Shown: positions 20,726-30,099, counted from the stretch's first letter. The stretch: DNA of 64,000 nt from Marinomonas rhodophyticola (GCF_026113935.1 NZ_JAPEUL010000006.1:124001-188000); one strand, 5' to 3'. Translations and numbers: made by a program. Notes: generated by a model not told the origin, from the letters alone.

Positions 20726-21056
20726 TCTTACGCCCTGACTGTCAACATTTCATAACGAAAACGATATGTGAAAGCAAATATGTTTTCTTCTGCTATAACT
20801 AATATGATTGATGCTAGCACAAGATTTTTGTATTGAGAGTCCTATTAAGAATGAAATAAAGTGCCAAAAATATATCGAAAAAGGAATACATACCCTCTTT
20901 TCAATAGCACAACATAGGAGTGTAATAGAGGAAAATTATTCCCTTATTAGCGCTTATAATGAGCCTGATTCCTTTGTGTTTCCTTATTAAGTAGCTGACT
21001 AACTAATAGCCAATTAGCAGCGGCTGAAACCAGGCGTGTACCATGGGAGACTTTTT
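20726..21056. other. Divergent quiC / lysR intergenic region
   Basis: About 330 AT-rich bases between the two divergent starts. It should hold both promoters and a LysR binding site, but I cannot pick out a certain box. Short ORFs inside it look accidental. Confidence 0.45.
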
Positions 21057-22022
21057 ATGCTAGAAAACCGTATTAAATACCGCCATCTGCAATGTTTTTT
21101 GGAAGTGACACGTCAAGGCAGCGTGGTTCGCGCTGCTGATGTGTTGGCTCTTACCCAGCCAGCTGTCTCAAAAAAACTCAAAGAGCTAGAAGATATTCTA
21201 GGTGTCAGACTTTTAGAACGCAGTAAAAAAGGTGTAGAACTCACACCTTTTGGAAAAGTATTTCTAGAGCATGCCAGTACCAGTGTCGCCGCATTACGTG
21301 AAGGCACCGAACGAGTGGCTCAGGCACAGCAAAAAGGCATTAGCCGTATCAGTATTGGTGTATTACCAACCGTTGCGACCAGCATTCTACCAGAATCCGT
21401 TAAACGTTTTCGCACTGGCGGCCTCGATGTTAGATTGCATTTGGTCTCCGGCCCGAACGCTTTATTAATGAGCCAGTTGCGAGTTGGCGAATTGGACTTA
21501 GTTGTTGGGCGCTTAGGCGTTCCAGAAGCCATGTCAGGCTTATCATTTCAACACCTGTACTCAGAACAAGTGGCATTCACGGTTCGCCCAAACCACCCAT
21601 TACTAACAAAAGACAATTTTCAAATCAGTGATATTGCTGACTATACCGTACTCTATCCACCAAAAGGTTCCATTACCGCGCCCTATGTAGATCGTTTTTT
21701 ACTATCTCAAGGCGTTAGCACCCTAACGGATCGAATCGACACAGTGTCAGACTCGTTTGGTAAAGAGTTTATTCGTAATAATGATGCCGTGTGGATTATT
21801 TCACGCGGTGTTGTGGCTCGAGAAATCGCCGACGGAGAATTGGACGAATTACCCATTGATACCAAAGAAACCTTGGGGGCCGTTGGCTTAACCACACGCG
21901 CAGACTCGGTTCCATCACTAGCACTAAAGCTGTTTATGAATGCCATCCGAGATACGGCTAAAACCTTAGACAGCTATTACAAACCCATTGATCATCACCA
22001 TAAAGACAGCCCTGTCATTTAA
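21057..22022 (+). CDS. LysR-type regulator, PcaQ-like
   Basis: A 321-residue LTTR. The HTH (about 1-62) reads RIKYRHLQCFLEVTRQGSVV, AADVLALTQPAVSKKLKELE, very like PcaQ, the activator of protocatechuate genes in alphaproteobacteria. The effector domain follows with GVLPTVATSILP and LVVGRLGVPE. The start at 21057 follows GGGAGA by 6 bases; an upstream ATG at 21036 is worse. It diverges from quiC and precedes an AEC carrier gene, so its likely targets are quiC and possibly the carriers and aroQ. The inducer could be protocatechuate or an earlier intermediate; this is inference. Confidence 0.82.
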   Translation: MLENRIKYRHLQCFLEVTRQGSVVRAADVLALTQPAVSKKLKELEDILGVRLLERSKKGVELTPFGKVFLEHASTSVAALREGTERVAQAQQKGISRISIGVLPTVATSILPESVKRFRTGGLDVRLHLVSGPNALLMSQLRVGELDLVVGRLGVPEAMSGLSFQHLYSEQVAFTVRPNHPLLTKDNFQISDIADYTVLYPPKGSITAPYVDRFLLSQGVSTLTDRIDTVSDSFGKEFIRNNDAVWIISRGVVAREIADGELDELPIDTKETLGAVGLTTRADSVPSLALKLFMNAIRDTAKTLDSYYKPIDHHHKDSPVI

Positions 22023-22057
22023 GTGGCTAAATTAAGGTACTAAGACAGGAATCCTAG

Positions 22058-22999
22058 ATGCTGACCATTATCGCCATCACAACGCCTATTTTTATCATGA
22101 TCATATTGGGATACTTGGCGGTTCGCGTTAAGTTGGTTCCTAGTGACACCATTGCTGGCATGGCAAAAATCGTCATGTATTTCACGCTTCCAGCTTTAAT
22201 TTTCAGTACTTTGGCTCGAATGGAGTTTGATGAGGTTATTGTCCCAGCGTATCTTGCCACTTATGCGATTGGCTCCGTGCTAACCCTGCTAATTGGTCTG
22301 GTGATCAGCTTAAAATTCATGAAGCGCTCTTTTATTGAGAGCACAATAAAAGGCGCGGGAATGGCCTGCTCGAACTCCGCATTCTTCGCTTATCCAGTGA
22401 TGTTACTGGCATTTAGCAACCCTCCCACTGCAGCGTTTGCCATGTCCCTAATTGTCGAGAATATTCTGGTTCTTCCCATAATGTTTGTGATGCTAGAAGT
22501 CAGTGCGTCCAGAGGACAAGGCTTAAAACCCTCTCATCTCTTCTATGGCGTACTAAAAAGGCTAATCAAAAATCCGTTAATTTTAGCTGTTACTGGCGGG
22601 GTATTAGCGTCGACATTTCACCTAGAGCTGCCCGCGGTGATTGATCGAGTATTGGTCATGTTATCCGGCGCATCCGCCACACTCGCACTGATTGTACTGG
22701 GTGGTTCATTAGTCGGTACCAGCCTAACTGGCAATGCCAAAGATATTTGTTTTGTCACCACTGGCAAACTCGTCCTCCATCCGTTGATGATTGCCGTCGT
22801 GGCGCTCTTTATGCCAGAAATGGACCGCAACCTTCTGCTTGGTGGCATCTTAATTGCGGCCGTTCCCATGATGAGTATCTATCCGATTATTGGCAGCCAA
22901 TATGGTTTTCGCTCTCTGTGCGCAAGCACATTACTGATTACCACACTGATGTCATTCATTACACTCGCGGTTATTTTGTCTTTGATGGGGTTGAACTAA
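22058..22999 (+). CDS. AEC-family transporter (auxin efflux carrier fold)
   Basis: A 313-residue membrane protein with about ten hydrophobic segments in two repeats of five helices. Family-like sequences include YFTLPALIFSTLARME, GMACSNSAFFAYPVMLL, VIVLGGSLVGTSL (IVLGGSLVG in the second half) and SLCASTLLITT near the end. It is 36 bases after the PcaQ-like regulator, presumably co-transcribed, and converges on aroQ with a 29-base overlap. Its substrate is unknown; the context suggests quinate, shikimate, protocatechuate or a related carboxylate. Confidence 0.82.
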   Translation: MLTIIAITTPIFIMIILGYLAVRVKLVPSDTIAGMAKIVMYFTLPALIFSTLARMEFDEVIVPAYLATYAIGSVLTLLIGLVISLKFMKRSFIESTIKGAGMACSNSAFFAYPVMLLAFSNPPTAAFAMSLIVENILVLPIMFVMLEVSASRGQGLKPSHLFYGVLKRLIKNPLILAVTGGVLASTFHLELPAVIDRVLVMLSGASATLALIVLGGSLVGTSLTGNAKDICFVTTGKLVLHPLMIAVVALFMPEMDRNLLLGGILIAAVPMMSIYPIIGSQYGFRSLCASTLLITTLMSFITLAVILSLMGLN

Positions 23000-23441
23000 A
23001 CTTATGCACCAATCCCTGAATACCCAATACATAGCCTTGCACGCCCATACCCACGACAATACCTGCTGCTGCAGGTGAAATATAAGAGTGATGACGGAAG
23101 GCTTCACGAGCGTGTACGTTGGAGATGTGAACTTCAATCACGGGTACATCAGCGCCTTTTATTGCATCATGAAGCGCAACAGATGTGTGAGTATAAGCAC
23201 CTGGATTGAATACTACGCCCAATACTTCGCCCGCTTTAATACGGCGGCCCGCTTCATGAATCAAATCAATCAATACACCCTCATGGTTAGATTGATGGCA
23301 TTCCACATCATGGCCCAATGTCTGTGCGGCCTCACGGCACATCACTTCCACATCCGCTAGGGTCTCATAACCATACGTTGCTGGCTCACGAGTACCCAGT
23401 AAGTTTAAGTTTGGGCCGTTCAACACCATGATAGTAGACAT
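22971..23441 (-). CDS. aroQ: Type II 3-dehydroquinate dehydratase
   Basis: Dehydrates 3-dehydroquinate to 3-dehydroshikimate. The 156-residue protein shows VLNGPNLNLLGTREPATYG, with the catalytic Tyr and the flexible-lid Arg, HQSNHEGVLID, NPGAYTHTSVAL and EVHISNVHAREAFRHHS with the catalytic His. The start at 23441 has AGGAGA 8 bases upstream; the ATG at 23447 is too close to it. Type II enzymes serve both biosynthesis and quinate breakdown. Here the gene lies among quiC, an aroE homologue and protocatechuate dioxygenase genes, so the catabolic role is likely. Its 3' end overlaps the convergent AEC gene. Confidence 0.93.
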   Translation of the reverse strand: MSTIMVLNGPNLNLLGTREPATYGYETLADVEVMCREAAQTLGHDVECHQSNHEGVLIDLIHEAGRRIKAGEVLGVVFNPGAYTHTSVALHDAIKGADVPVIEVHISNVHAREAFRHHSYISPAAAGIVVGMGVQGYVLGIQGLVHKFSSTPSKTK

Positions 23442-23496
23442 AATCATTTCTCCTATAAATCAACATGAATATTCAATCAATCGCATTAGCCTATTT

Positions 23497-24428
23497 TCAA
23501 ACAAAGAAGCGCAGCAAGACGCTCAAGGTAAAAAATGACAACACGGTGGTAATCAATAAAGTGCTCGCACAGAAACTCCGTTCACCATACTCGCCACAAA
23601 CGATCGGATAAGAGCTAAACATAGGCACAGCAGCAAAAATAATAATCGCTATCTTTAAATCGTTTGGCATCGCAGGCGTCAGTAACAAAAGGAAGGCGAC
23701 GAGCGCTGGAAATAATACCAACTTGCCTGTCGCCACCAGTAAAATGGGTGACCATTGCCCTTTTATGGACACACCAACCAAAGAACCACCAATCACAATC
23801 AACGCGACAGATGAAGCCGCAGCGGCCAGCAAATCAAATCCTCGCCCCATAAAACTCGGCAGACGCAACTCAAACAGGGAAAACACTAAGCCAGCAGCTA
23901 GAGCAATTAATAAGGGATTCGTTGAGATTCGCTTTAAAACAAAAACAAAGAGACTTCTTTCATTGTTTTGACTTTTACCTAACATGGTTTCAATAAAAAT
24001 TAAGCAAATCGGTAACAAAATAATATTTTCCACCATCAATGACATGACAAAGGCCTGAGTCAAAGACGAATCAAAAAACTGTAATAAGACAGGAAAACCA
24101 ATGAAGGCACTGTTTGACATGGTTGCACCAACCCCTCGAACACCCGCGTCAACCAGACCGCTTTTCAGCAATCGCCAGCTCAACAACACAATGATAAAAA
24201 AAGTCGCTAAGCCGCTCGCTGCGTACACTGCAAGATAGTCAAAATGCAGAACCTCTGTTATCTCCATGCTGGACAACTTCATAAAAATTAACGCAGGCAA
24301 AGCAAGGTACAGCACAAAACGGCTCAAACCAGGTATGGCAGCTTGTGGAAGAAAAGAAAAACGCACACTCACAAAACCCACCAGTATCAGAAAAAAATGG
24401 GGGCAATAATATTAATGACAGCTGCCAT
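23497..24428 (-). CDS. AEC-family transporter, second copy (5' frameshift)
   Basis: A paralogue of the carrier at 22058, sharing MSNSAFIGFPVLL, VMSLMVENIILLPI, VIGGSLVGVSI and FCASTLLITT. An open frame runs only from 24381, which would lose the first helix. Reading from the ATG at 24428, which follows AAGGAG by 8 bases, gives MAAVINIIAPIFF and then a stop. One extra base in the A-run at 24391-24397 (T-run on the coding strand) gives LILVGFVSVRF and joins the main frame, matching the sister protein. So the full gene is about 310 residues with one missing base. It follows aroQ's promoter region and may share its regulation. Confidence 0.82.
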
Positions 24429-24504
24429 ATAAAAAGCTCCTTATTGAGGTCATCATGATCATCTCATAAATTTCGCGCTGTTTTTTTTGTTTCATAAAAC
24501 CAGT

Positions 24505-25206
24505 TCAGGCCGGCACTCTGCTTTTAGATGGCGCACTGCTGAGATCTGGCAGCGTTAAGCCTTTTTGAATATGCGAATCCAGTATCGATAGCGCATTCTC
24601 AGTGTCATCTTCTAGAAGGTATTTCAACAATTGATGATGCTCTTCCATTGAAGCCTGTCCCCGAAAGGGTCGACGATGCAAAGCCAACACCTGATAGCGC
24701 ATATAAAGCTCGATTACCGAAGCATGGTAACGGATAAGCTGTTGAGAGCCGCAATGAGCCACCATGGTAATATGAAAGTCTCGATCAGCTTTTTCCCATG
24801 CCTGCACATGCCCCGCCTCGTCTTCCATCATCAGTTTCTCAACACAGTTCAAACGAAAATGCGCGCTGATTAAAGCCGATTTCCATTCCATATGACCCAC
24901 TTTATTTGCCATGGATTTGCGCACCCCAGATAACTCTAACATCTGCCGCAACTCTAATAGCTCACATAAATCGGCAGTCGAGACAGGCTTTACAGAAAAC
25001 CCTTTTTGATCGACAAACAGCACAAAACCATCGGACACAAGTCGCATCAGAGTTTCACGTAACGTGTTGACACTAGCGCTATAACGCAAGCGCAAGGCGT
25101 TTAATTTAAGCTTTTCACCAGGAGCAAGTTTGCCCGTTACGATATCTGAACGCAGTTGCTCATAGACGGATTGCCCCACTAATTTGCGATCATCGGAGTT
25201 AATCAT
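24505..25206 (-). CDS. GntR-family regulator, FCD subfamily
   Basis: A 233-residue regulator with an N-terminal winged helix (about 10-75), including YEQLRSDIVTGKLAPGEKLK and ASVNTLRETLMRLVSDGFV. The C-terminal FCD domain has LLELRQMLELSGVR, ADRDFHITMVAHCGSQ and MEEHHQLLKYL; these Asp and His residues form the metal and ligand pocket usual for regulators of carboxylic-acid metabolism. It lies upstream of the second AEC gene on the same strand, separated by about 75 bases, and downstream of the aroE-homologue terminator. Probable targets are the carrier and quinate/shikimate genes; the ligand is unknown. Confidence 0.85.
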   Translation of the reverse strand: MINSDDRKLVGQSVYEQLRSDIVTGKLAPGEKLKLNALRLRYSASVNTLRETLMRLVSDGFVLFVDQKGFSVKPVSTADLCELLELRQMLELSGVRKSMANKVGHMEWKSALISAHFRLNCVEKLMMEDEAGHVQAWEKADRDFHITMVAHCGSQQLIRYHASVIELYMRYQVLALHRRPFRGQASMEEHHQLLKYLLEDDTENALSILDSHIQKGLTLPDLSSAPSKSRVPA

Positions 25207-25287
25207 AGAAATTTATAAGGGCCTTTTATTGTTTTGTAAGATCTCTGCACTATATCACGAGCTAAGACATTCTAATGTATAGCGAAA

Positions 25288-25315
25288 CAAAAAGACGCCA
25301 TGTGGCGCCTTTTTA
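25288..25315 (-). terminator. Terminator after the aroE homologue
   Basis: A hairpin, AAAAAGACGCCA with TGGCGCCTTTTT (one A-C mismatch), lies 28 bases after the stop at 25343. On the minus strand it ends in TCTTTTTG, a usable T-run. Confidence 0.75.
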
Positions 25316-25342
25316 TCATTCATTTAATAGGGGAAATAGCCA

Positions 25343-26197
25343 CTAGATCAACGAACTAACAACATCGTACTTTTCACGGAACTGATCCCAAACAGGCTTA
25401 ACATCCGTGACTTGTTGTCCAGTAAAAATCTCAAAAGCATCGATACCTTGATAAAAAAACAAATCAAAACCAGACACGATTTGTAGGCCTTTTTTATTCG
25501 CTTCCACCAAAAACTCTGTATCCATTGGAGTATAAACGGCATCAAACGCCCATTTTTGATCTTGAATCCATTCCGCAGCCAAAGGCATACCTGGACTTTT
25601 CAAATGACCGACAGGCGTACAATTTACCAACCCATCAACCTGAGCTGCGGCCTCGGCAATATCCTCTTTGGCGATAACACGGGCTTTATAGCCTGCGTCA
25701 TTGATCGCGTCGACCAAAGACTGCGCGCTGCTTTCACTCAAATCGGTGACCCACACTTCTGTGGCGCCCACTTCAAACAAGGCAAAACCGATCGCACGCC
25801 CTACACCACCCGCGCCTATCATCAACACTTTACCAGCGGGCAAATCGCCCACTCGACCTTTATAACCGCGAATAAATCCCGTGTAATCAGTATTAAATGC
25901 ACACACTTTGCCGTCTTTTAATAGCAAGGTATTACTGGCACCCACTTTTTTTACCGCATCGTTCACTTCGTCTGCACTGTCGATAGCAATTTGCTTATAG
26001 GGAAACGTCACATTTGTACCAACAAACCCCAAAGCACGAATTTCAGCCAATTTAGCCTTAAAAGACTCAGCGCTATCGTCTTCAGGCACCTGCAATTGGT
26101 AATCCACGGGCAACTGCTTTAGTTCACCTAACATCATGTGTAAAGAGGGAGATCGAGAAGCAGCAATCGCCTGACCGATTAGACCTAAATGTAACAT
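25343..26197 (-). CDS. Quinate/shikimate dehydrogenase (AroE family)
   Basis: A 284-residue AroE-family protein. Substrate-site motifs are ASRSPSLH near residue 15, NVTFPYK with the catalytic Lys, GASNTL, and FNTDYTGF with the catalytic Asp. The nucleotide site is MIGAGGVGRAIGFAL followed by VWVTDLSESS. An Asp at the end of the second strand, instead of the basic NRT/R patch of biosynthetic NADP enzymes, predicts NAD+ preference and hence an oxidative, catabolic role on quinate or shikimate. Start 26197 follows GGAGG. It lies between the terminators of itself and ligAB. A housekeeping shikimate dehydrogenase would have to be elsewhere. Confidence 0.85.
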   Translation of the reverse strand: MLHLGLIGQAIAASRSPSLHMMLGELKQLPVDYQLQVPEDDSAESFKAKLAEIRALGFVGTNVTFPYKQIAIDSADEVNDAVKKVGASNTLLLKDGKVCAFNTDYTGFIRGYKGRVGDLPAGKVLMIGAGGVGRAIGFALFEVGATEVWVTDLSESSAQSLVDAINDAGYKARVIAKEDIAEAAAQVDGLVNCTPVGHLKSPGMPLAAEWIQDQKWAFDAVYTPMDTEFLVEANKKGLQIVSGFDLFFYQGIDAFEIFTGQQVTDVKPVWDQFREKYDVVSSLI

Positions 26198-26261
26198 TGT
26201 AATTGCCTCCAACGTATTCCCAAAAGGAATGTCATCACGTTAATAGTTGAGTCATAAAGGA

Positions 26262-26299
26262 TAAAAAAACGCTTCCTTTATCAAAGATAGAGGAAGCGT
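26262..26299 (-). terminator. Terminator after ligAB copy 1
   Basis: ACGCTTCCT and AGGAAGCGT form a 9-base stem with a 13-base loop. The minus strand continues with seven T residues. It ends the ligA-ligB transcript before the aroE homologue. Confidence 0.85.
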
Positions 26300-26376
26300 A
26301 TACCAAAACTCATGATTTGTTGTATGACAATTTGACATGTATTTTGATTGGAAAAATTATATCAAAATAGACATCC

Positions 26377-27225
26377 TTAAACCGCTTCCGTTGTTGCCAA
26401 TAATTGCAAACCAGCACCTGTGTTGGAAATAGGCAAGTGGTAACTACGATGCAACTCAATTAATTTTCCCTGCAATGCGCCACGCATAGCCAACCACATA
26501 TTGAGTTCAACGCCTTGAGAACCTGCCTGTTCAACCAAATCAAAGTTAGAAAATTTAATGAGTGCTTCCGGTTCATCCACTATTTTTTCCATGCAATACA
26601 GATCGAACGCTTTATTAATAAAGCCTGCTCGCTGACCATCCAACTGATGCGACAATCCCCCAGTCCCAAATACCACAACCTTTTGATTGCCAGAGTAAGA
26701 ACGAATAGCGTCACCAATCGCCTTGCCAAAATCAAAGCAACGACTGGGTTTGGGCATTGGATGACGTTCGCAATTAATCGCGATCGGGATCACCTTAATA
26801 TGACCGTATTGATGACCAGGCCACATGAGCGTCAGAGGAACCGTCAAACCGTGATCTACCTTCATTTCTTGGCAAACGGTTACATCAAACTCATGCTCGA
26901 CCAATTGATTAATGATATGCCAAGACAGCTCTGTCTCACCTGTCACAGGCGGAATTTCAGCAATCCCCCAACCTTCGTCGGCATTGTCATACTGAGCAGC
27001 AGCACCAATAGCAAACGTCGGTTTACGATCATGAAAAAACTCTAACCCGTGGTCATTATAAAAAATAACGGCAATGTCAGGTTGTTGCGCGTAGAGCCAT
27101 TCTCGTACAGGCGGATAGGCGTCAAAGAAATCTTTCCAATAAGGTGTTTGCTCAAGACCTTTATCCATCGCGACACCAATAGCGGGAATATGGGATGTGG
27201 CGATGCCGCCAAGTATTTTCGCCAT
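26377..27225 (-). CDS. ligB: Protocatechuate 4,5-dioxygenase beta subunit, copy 1
   Basis: Catalytic subunit of the extradiol enzyme that opens protocatechuate to 4-carboxy-2-hydroxymuconate 6-semialdehyde. The 282-residue protein keeps the active site of LigB: iron ligands H12 (ATSHIPAIG), H59 (FYNDHGLEFF) and E240 (SQGVELNMW), and acid-base H193 (GGLSHQLDG). It starts on the last base of the ligA stop (TAATG), so subunits are made in step. The open frame is intact, unlike copy 2. Divergent from it is the double-HTH LysR gene. Regulation by that LysR is inferred from position. Confidence 0.94.
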   Translation of the reverse strand: MAKILGGIATSHIPAIGVAMDKGLEQTPYWKDFFDAYPPVREWLYAQQPDIAVIFYNDHGLEFFHDRKPTFAIGAAAQYDNADEGWGIAEIPPVTGETELSWHIINQLVEHEFDVTVCQEMKVDHGLTVPLTLMWPGHQYGHIKVIPIAINCERHPMPKPSRCFDFGKAIGDAIRSYSGNQKVVVFGTGGLSHQLDGQRAGFINKAFDLYCMEKIVDEPEALIKFSNFDLVEQAGSQGVELNMWLAMRGALQGKLIELHRSYHLPISNTGAGLQLLATTEAV

Positions 27226-27563
27226 TATTTGTCCCCCTGCTGTATTAAGAACGCTTTAAATTCGTCTGTCGTCATACCCGTTTGTAAACCACCAACATCT
27301 TGAACGTTTAACCCTAAAATTCCAGCAAATTTTGCCAGATAATAAATACTGCCACCCGCTTCTAGCATAGCAATCACATCTCGCCCCTTTACCGCCTGTT
27401 TTTGCTCCACTGTTAGGCCAAATTTTTCACAATAGCGCTCTTCATCTGACAAAAATTCCGCTCTTGCCGCGGCATGATTGAAGGAATAACACATTTTATT
27501 AAGGGGATAGCCTTTTGTCGCCATTGGCCCATCAAACATAATATTGCCTGGAATCTGACTCAT
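27225..27563 (-). CDS. ligA: Protocatechuate 4,5-dioxygenase alpha subunit, copy 1
   Basis: A 112-residue helical small subunit that caps the LigB active site. It has the typical LNKMCYSFNHAAARAEFL, YCEKFGLTVEQKQAVKGRD and GGSIYYLAKFAGILGLNVQD, then GGLQTGMT. It precedes ligB with a one-base stop/start overlap. The 248-base gap to the divergent LysR start should hold the promoter. It resembles copy 2 at 41339 throughout but is clearly diverged, so the duplication is not recent. Confidence 0.93.
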   Translation of the reverse strand: MSQIPGNIMFDGPMATKGYPLNKMCYSFNHAAARAEFLSDEERYCEKFGLTVEQKQAVKGRDVIAMLEAGGSIYYLAKFAGILGLNVQDVGGLQTGMTTDEFKAFLIQQGDK

Positions 27564-27811
27564 TCTGTTACCTCGCTATAAGATTATTTATTCAACGGTA
27601 TAAAGTCCCATTAGTGGCGAGTATAAGAACAAAAGAGCAGTACAAACCTTGATCTAAATCTAAGTTTTCCTATTTAAAAAATAGAACGTAAAATTTAACT
27701 GGATAGCATAATGGTCGCTATATATAGGAAAATTTGGCGTATTAATCCTTCATTTTAATTCCTTTGGTATTCGTTTTTGATATAGTCTATTTAAAATAAT
27801 AAGGAGGTCTT

Positions 27812-29026
27812 ATGGAGATCGCAATTCCCAACCTACGACATTTGCGAGTCTTTCTCGCGGTAGCAGAATTAAAAAGCATTACCCGTGCTTCTGAAACTAT
27901 CTTCTTATCGCAGCCAGCTATTACGCAAGCCATAGCCAAATTAGAGGGATTGTTAGGCGCGGCCCTATTTGAGCGCCATTCCGATGGTATGCATCCCACA
28001 CCGTCTGGCGAGGTATGGCAAAAACGCGTTAGCCGAGCAATCAATCATATCCAAAACGCCACACTCGACATCGTTAAAGACAACACGCCAAAAGAGCGTG
28101 TACAAAAAAATCTCGTGGCTTTAATCAGCACGACACAACTAAGAGTCCTGATTGCCGTCTGTGAAGCGCAAAACTTTAGTATTGCCAGCCGCAATTTGGC
28201 GGTTTCTCAGTCCTCTATTCATCGCGCTGCACGTGATTTAGAGCGCTTACTTGGGGTGGTATTGTTTGAAAAAAACAGCCTTGGAACGAATGCAACAAAA
28301 GCGGCACAAACCTTAGCAAAAGCCACCAAACTTGCTTTTAGCGAGTTACGCCAAGGCATTTACGAGATCAACGCCTTGCAATTCAAAGATGTCAGTACCA
28401 TCACCATTGGCAGTATGCCTTTGGCGCGCATGACCATTTTACCTAAATCCATTTTGCAATTTAACGAGCGCCATCCTGACGTTAACATCAATGTTACCGA
28501 AGGCCCCTATGCCGACTTATTACATCACCTACGCCAAGGTGACATCGATATTATTTTAGGGGCTTTACGCTACCCTTCCCCTGCTGACGATGTGGTCCAA
28601 GAAGAACTATGGGCACCTCCTTTGTCGGTTGTTGCTCGCACAGACCATCCCTTAATGAGCAAACACCCAGTTAGTGCCAAAGAGCTAGCGCAGTTTGCTT
28701 GGGTGGTTCCTGCCAAAGGTACCCCTACTCGGCAGGCCTTCGAAGATATTTTTCATGATGCAGGCATTCCGTTACCCACTAGGTTGGTTGAATCCAGTTC
28801 ACAGATATTGATTCGTGAATTATTAATCGAAAGTGACCGCCTGACCCTGATTTCAGCACACCAAGTGGAGCGAGAAATTAATATTGAATTACTGAATGTC
28901 ATCGATTTTCCACTGGACCATACTCGCCGACCAATTGGGCTTTGTGTACGAAAAAGCTGGCTTCCAACGGTGACCCAGTCCCACTTTCTCAGCTTATTGC
29001 GAGAAATATCTGAACACTTTCGCTAA
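27812..29026 (+). CDS. LysR-type regulator with two tandem HTH domains
   Basis: At 404 residues it is about 100 longer than a normal LTTR because it has two N-terminal winged helices. The first (about 7-66) reads LRHLRVFLAVAELKSITRAS with FLSQPAITQAIAKLEGLLG. The second (about 107-166) reads QLRVLIAVCEAQNFSIASRN with AVSQSSIHRAARDLERLLG. One LysR effector domain follows from about 190 to the end (ITIGSMPLARMTILPKSI). AAGGAGG precedes the ATG. It is divergent from ligAB copy 1 and precedes ligC, so it is the obvious candidate regulator of protocatechuate 4,5-cleavage here. Double-HTH LysR proteins exist but are a minority. Confidence 0.88.
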   Translation: MEIAIPNLRHLRVFLAVAELKSITRASETIFLSQPAITQAIAKLEGLLGAALFERHSDGMHPTPSGEVWQKRVSRAINHIQNATLDIVKDNTPKERVQKNLVALISTTQLRVLIAVCEAQNFSIASRNLAVSQSSIHRAARDLERLLGVVLFEKNSLGTNATKAAQTLAKATKLAFSELRQGIYEINALQFKDVSTITIGSMPLARMTILPKSILQFNERHPDVNINVTEGPYADLLHHLRQGDIDIILGALRYPSPADDVVQEELWAPPLSVVARTDHPLMSKHPVSAKELAQFAWVVPAKGTPTRQAFEDIFHDAGIPLPTRLVESSSQILIRELLIESDRLTLISAHQVEREINIELLNVIDFPLDHTRRPIGLCVRKSWLPTVTQSHFLSLLREISEHFR

Positions 29027-29151
29027 CCCTGAGAGAAAACAGATTGCAAAAAATGAATGGCTAATGCGGTTTATGGATTACCCCCATCGGCTCTCGGATG
29101 CTAAATTTGTTAGCTGTTATTCTATTCACTAATAAAAACAGGAGCCAACTA

Positions 29152-30099
29152 ATGAGAATTTGTATCGCTGGTGCATCAGGTGCTTTTGGCATGAAACACA
29201 TGGACGCCATTGCGGCCATAGAAGGCGCAGAGGTTGTTTCTGTGGTTGGCACCAAAATAGACGCCATCAAAGCGTTCGCGCAAGAACGCGGCGTACCTCA
29301 CTACACCACAGATCTAGCCGAGAGTTTGGCTCGTGACGACGTGGACGCTGTTATTCTAGCGACCCCAACACAAATGCACGCCGCACAAACTATTCAATGC
29401 CTTGAAGCGGGCAAACATGTTATGTCTGAAATCCCCATGGCAGATAACATCGAAGATGCTCGCAAAGTGGTCGAAGTACAAAAGAAAACGGGCCTAGTGG
29501 CGATGGCAGGCCACACTCGCCGTTTTAATCCATCCCATCAGTGGATTCACAACAAAATCATGGCGGGTGAACTGACTGTTCAGCAAATGGACGTGCAAAC
29601 CTACTTCTTCCGCCGTTCTAACAAAAATGCCCTTGGTCAAGCGCGTTCTTGGACTGACCATCTATTATGGCACCATGCTTGCCATACAGTGGATTTATTC
29701 CAATACCAAACTGGCGAAACAGCCAGTAAGGTTCAAGCACTGCAAGGCCCAATCCATCCTGAACTTGGCATTGCCATGGACATGAGTATTGGTATGAAAG
29801 TACCGAATGGCGCGATTTGCACCTTGTCTTTGTCCTTCAATAACGATGGCCCATTTGGTACTTTTTTCCGTTACATTTGCGATAACGGTACCTATATCGC
29901 ACGTTACGACGATCTATTTGACGGCAGCGAGAACAAGATTGATCTCTCTGGTGTAGCGGTGTCAAATAACGGCATCGAGCTACAAGATCGTGAGTTCATT
30001 GCCGCGATTCAGGAAGGCCGTGCGCCAAATGCTTGTGTGACACAGGCAATCGAAGCGATGGAAACCCTACATCGCTTAGAACAATGCCTAGAAGCCTAG
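29152..30099 (+). CDS. ligC: 4-Carboxy-2-hydroxymuconate-6-semialdehyde dehydrogenase
   Basis: Gfo/Idh/MocA-fold enzyme that oxidises the ring-cleavage product (as its hemiacetal) with NADP+ to 2-pyrone-4,6-dicarboxylate. The 315-residue protein tracks Sphingobium LigC nearly throughout: MRICIAGASGAFGMKHMD, ILATPTQMHAAQTI, GHTRRFNPSHQWIHNKI, TYFFRRSNKNALGQARSWTD, LLWHHACHTVDLF and FRYICDNGTYIARYDDL. The ATG at 29152 follows AGGAG; the 18-codon upstream extension is not conserved. This is the only ligC in the window, so it must serve both ligAB copies. A palindromic terminator follows. Confidence 0.94.
   Translation: MRICIAGASGAFGMKHMDAIAAIEGAEVVSVVGTKIDAIKAFAQERGVPHYTTDLAESLARDDVDAVILATPTQMHAAQTIQCLEAGKHVMSEIPMADNIEDARKVVEVQKKTGLVAMAGHTRRFNPSHQWIHNKIMAGELTVQQMDVQTYFFRRSNKNALGQARSWTDHLLWHHACHTVDLFQYQTGETASKVQALQGPIHPELGIAMDMSIGMKVPNGAICTLSLSFNNDGPFGTFFRYICDNGTYIARYDDLFDGSENKIDLSGVAVSNNGIELQDREFIAAIQEGRAPNACVTQAIEAMETLHRLEQCLEA

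Noticed and set aside
20808-20990. 60-residue ORF between quiC and the LysR gene
   Set aside because: AT-rich, unconvincing start, and lies in the region needed for two promoters.
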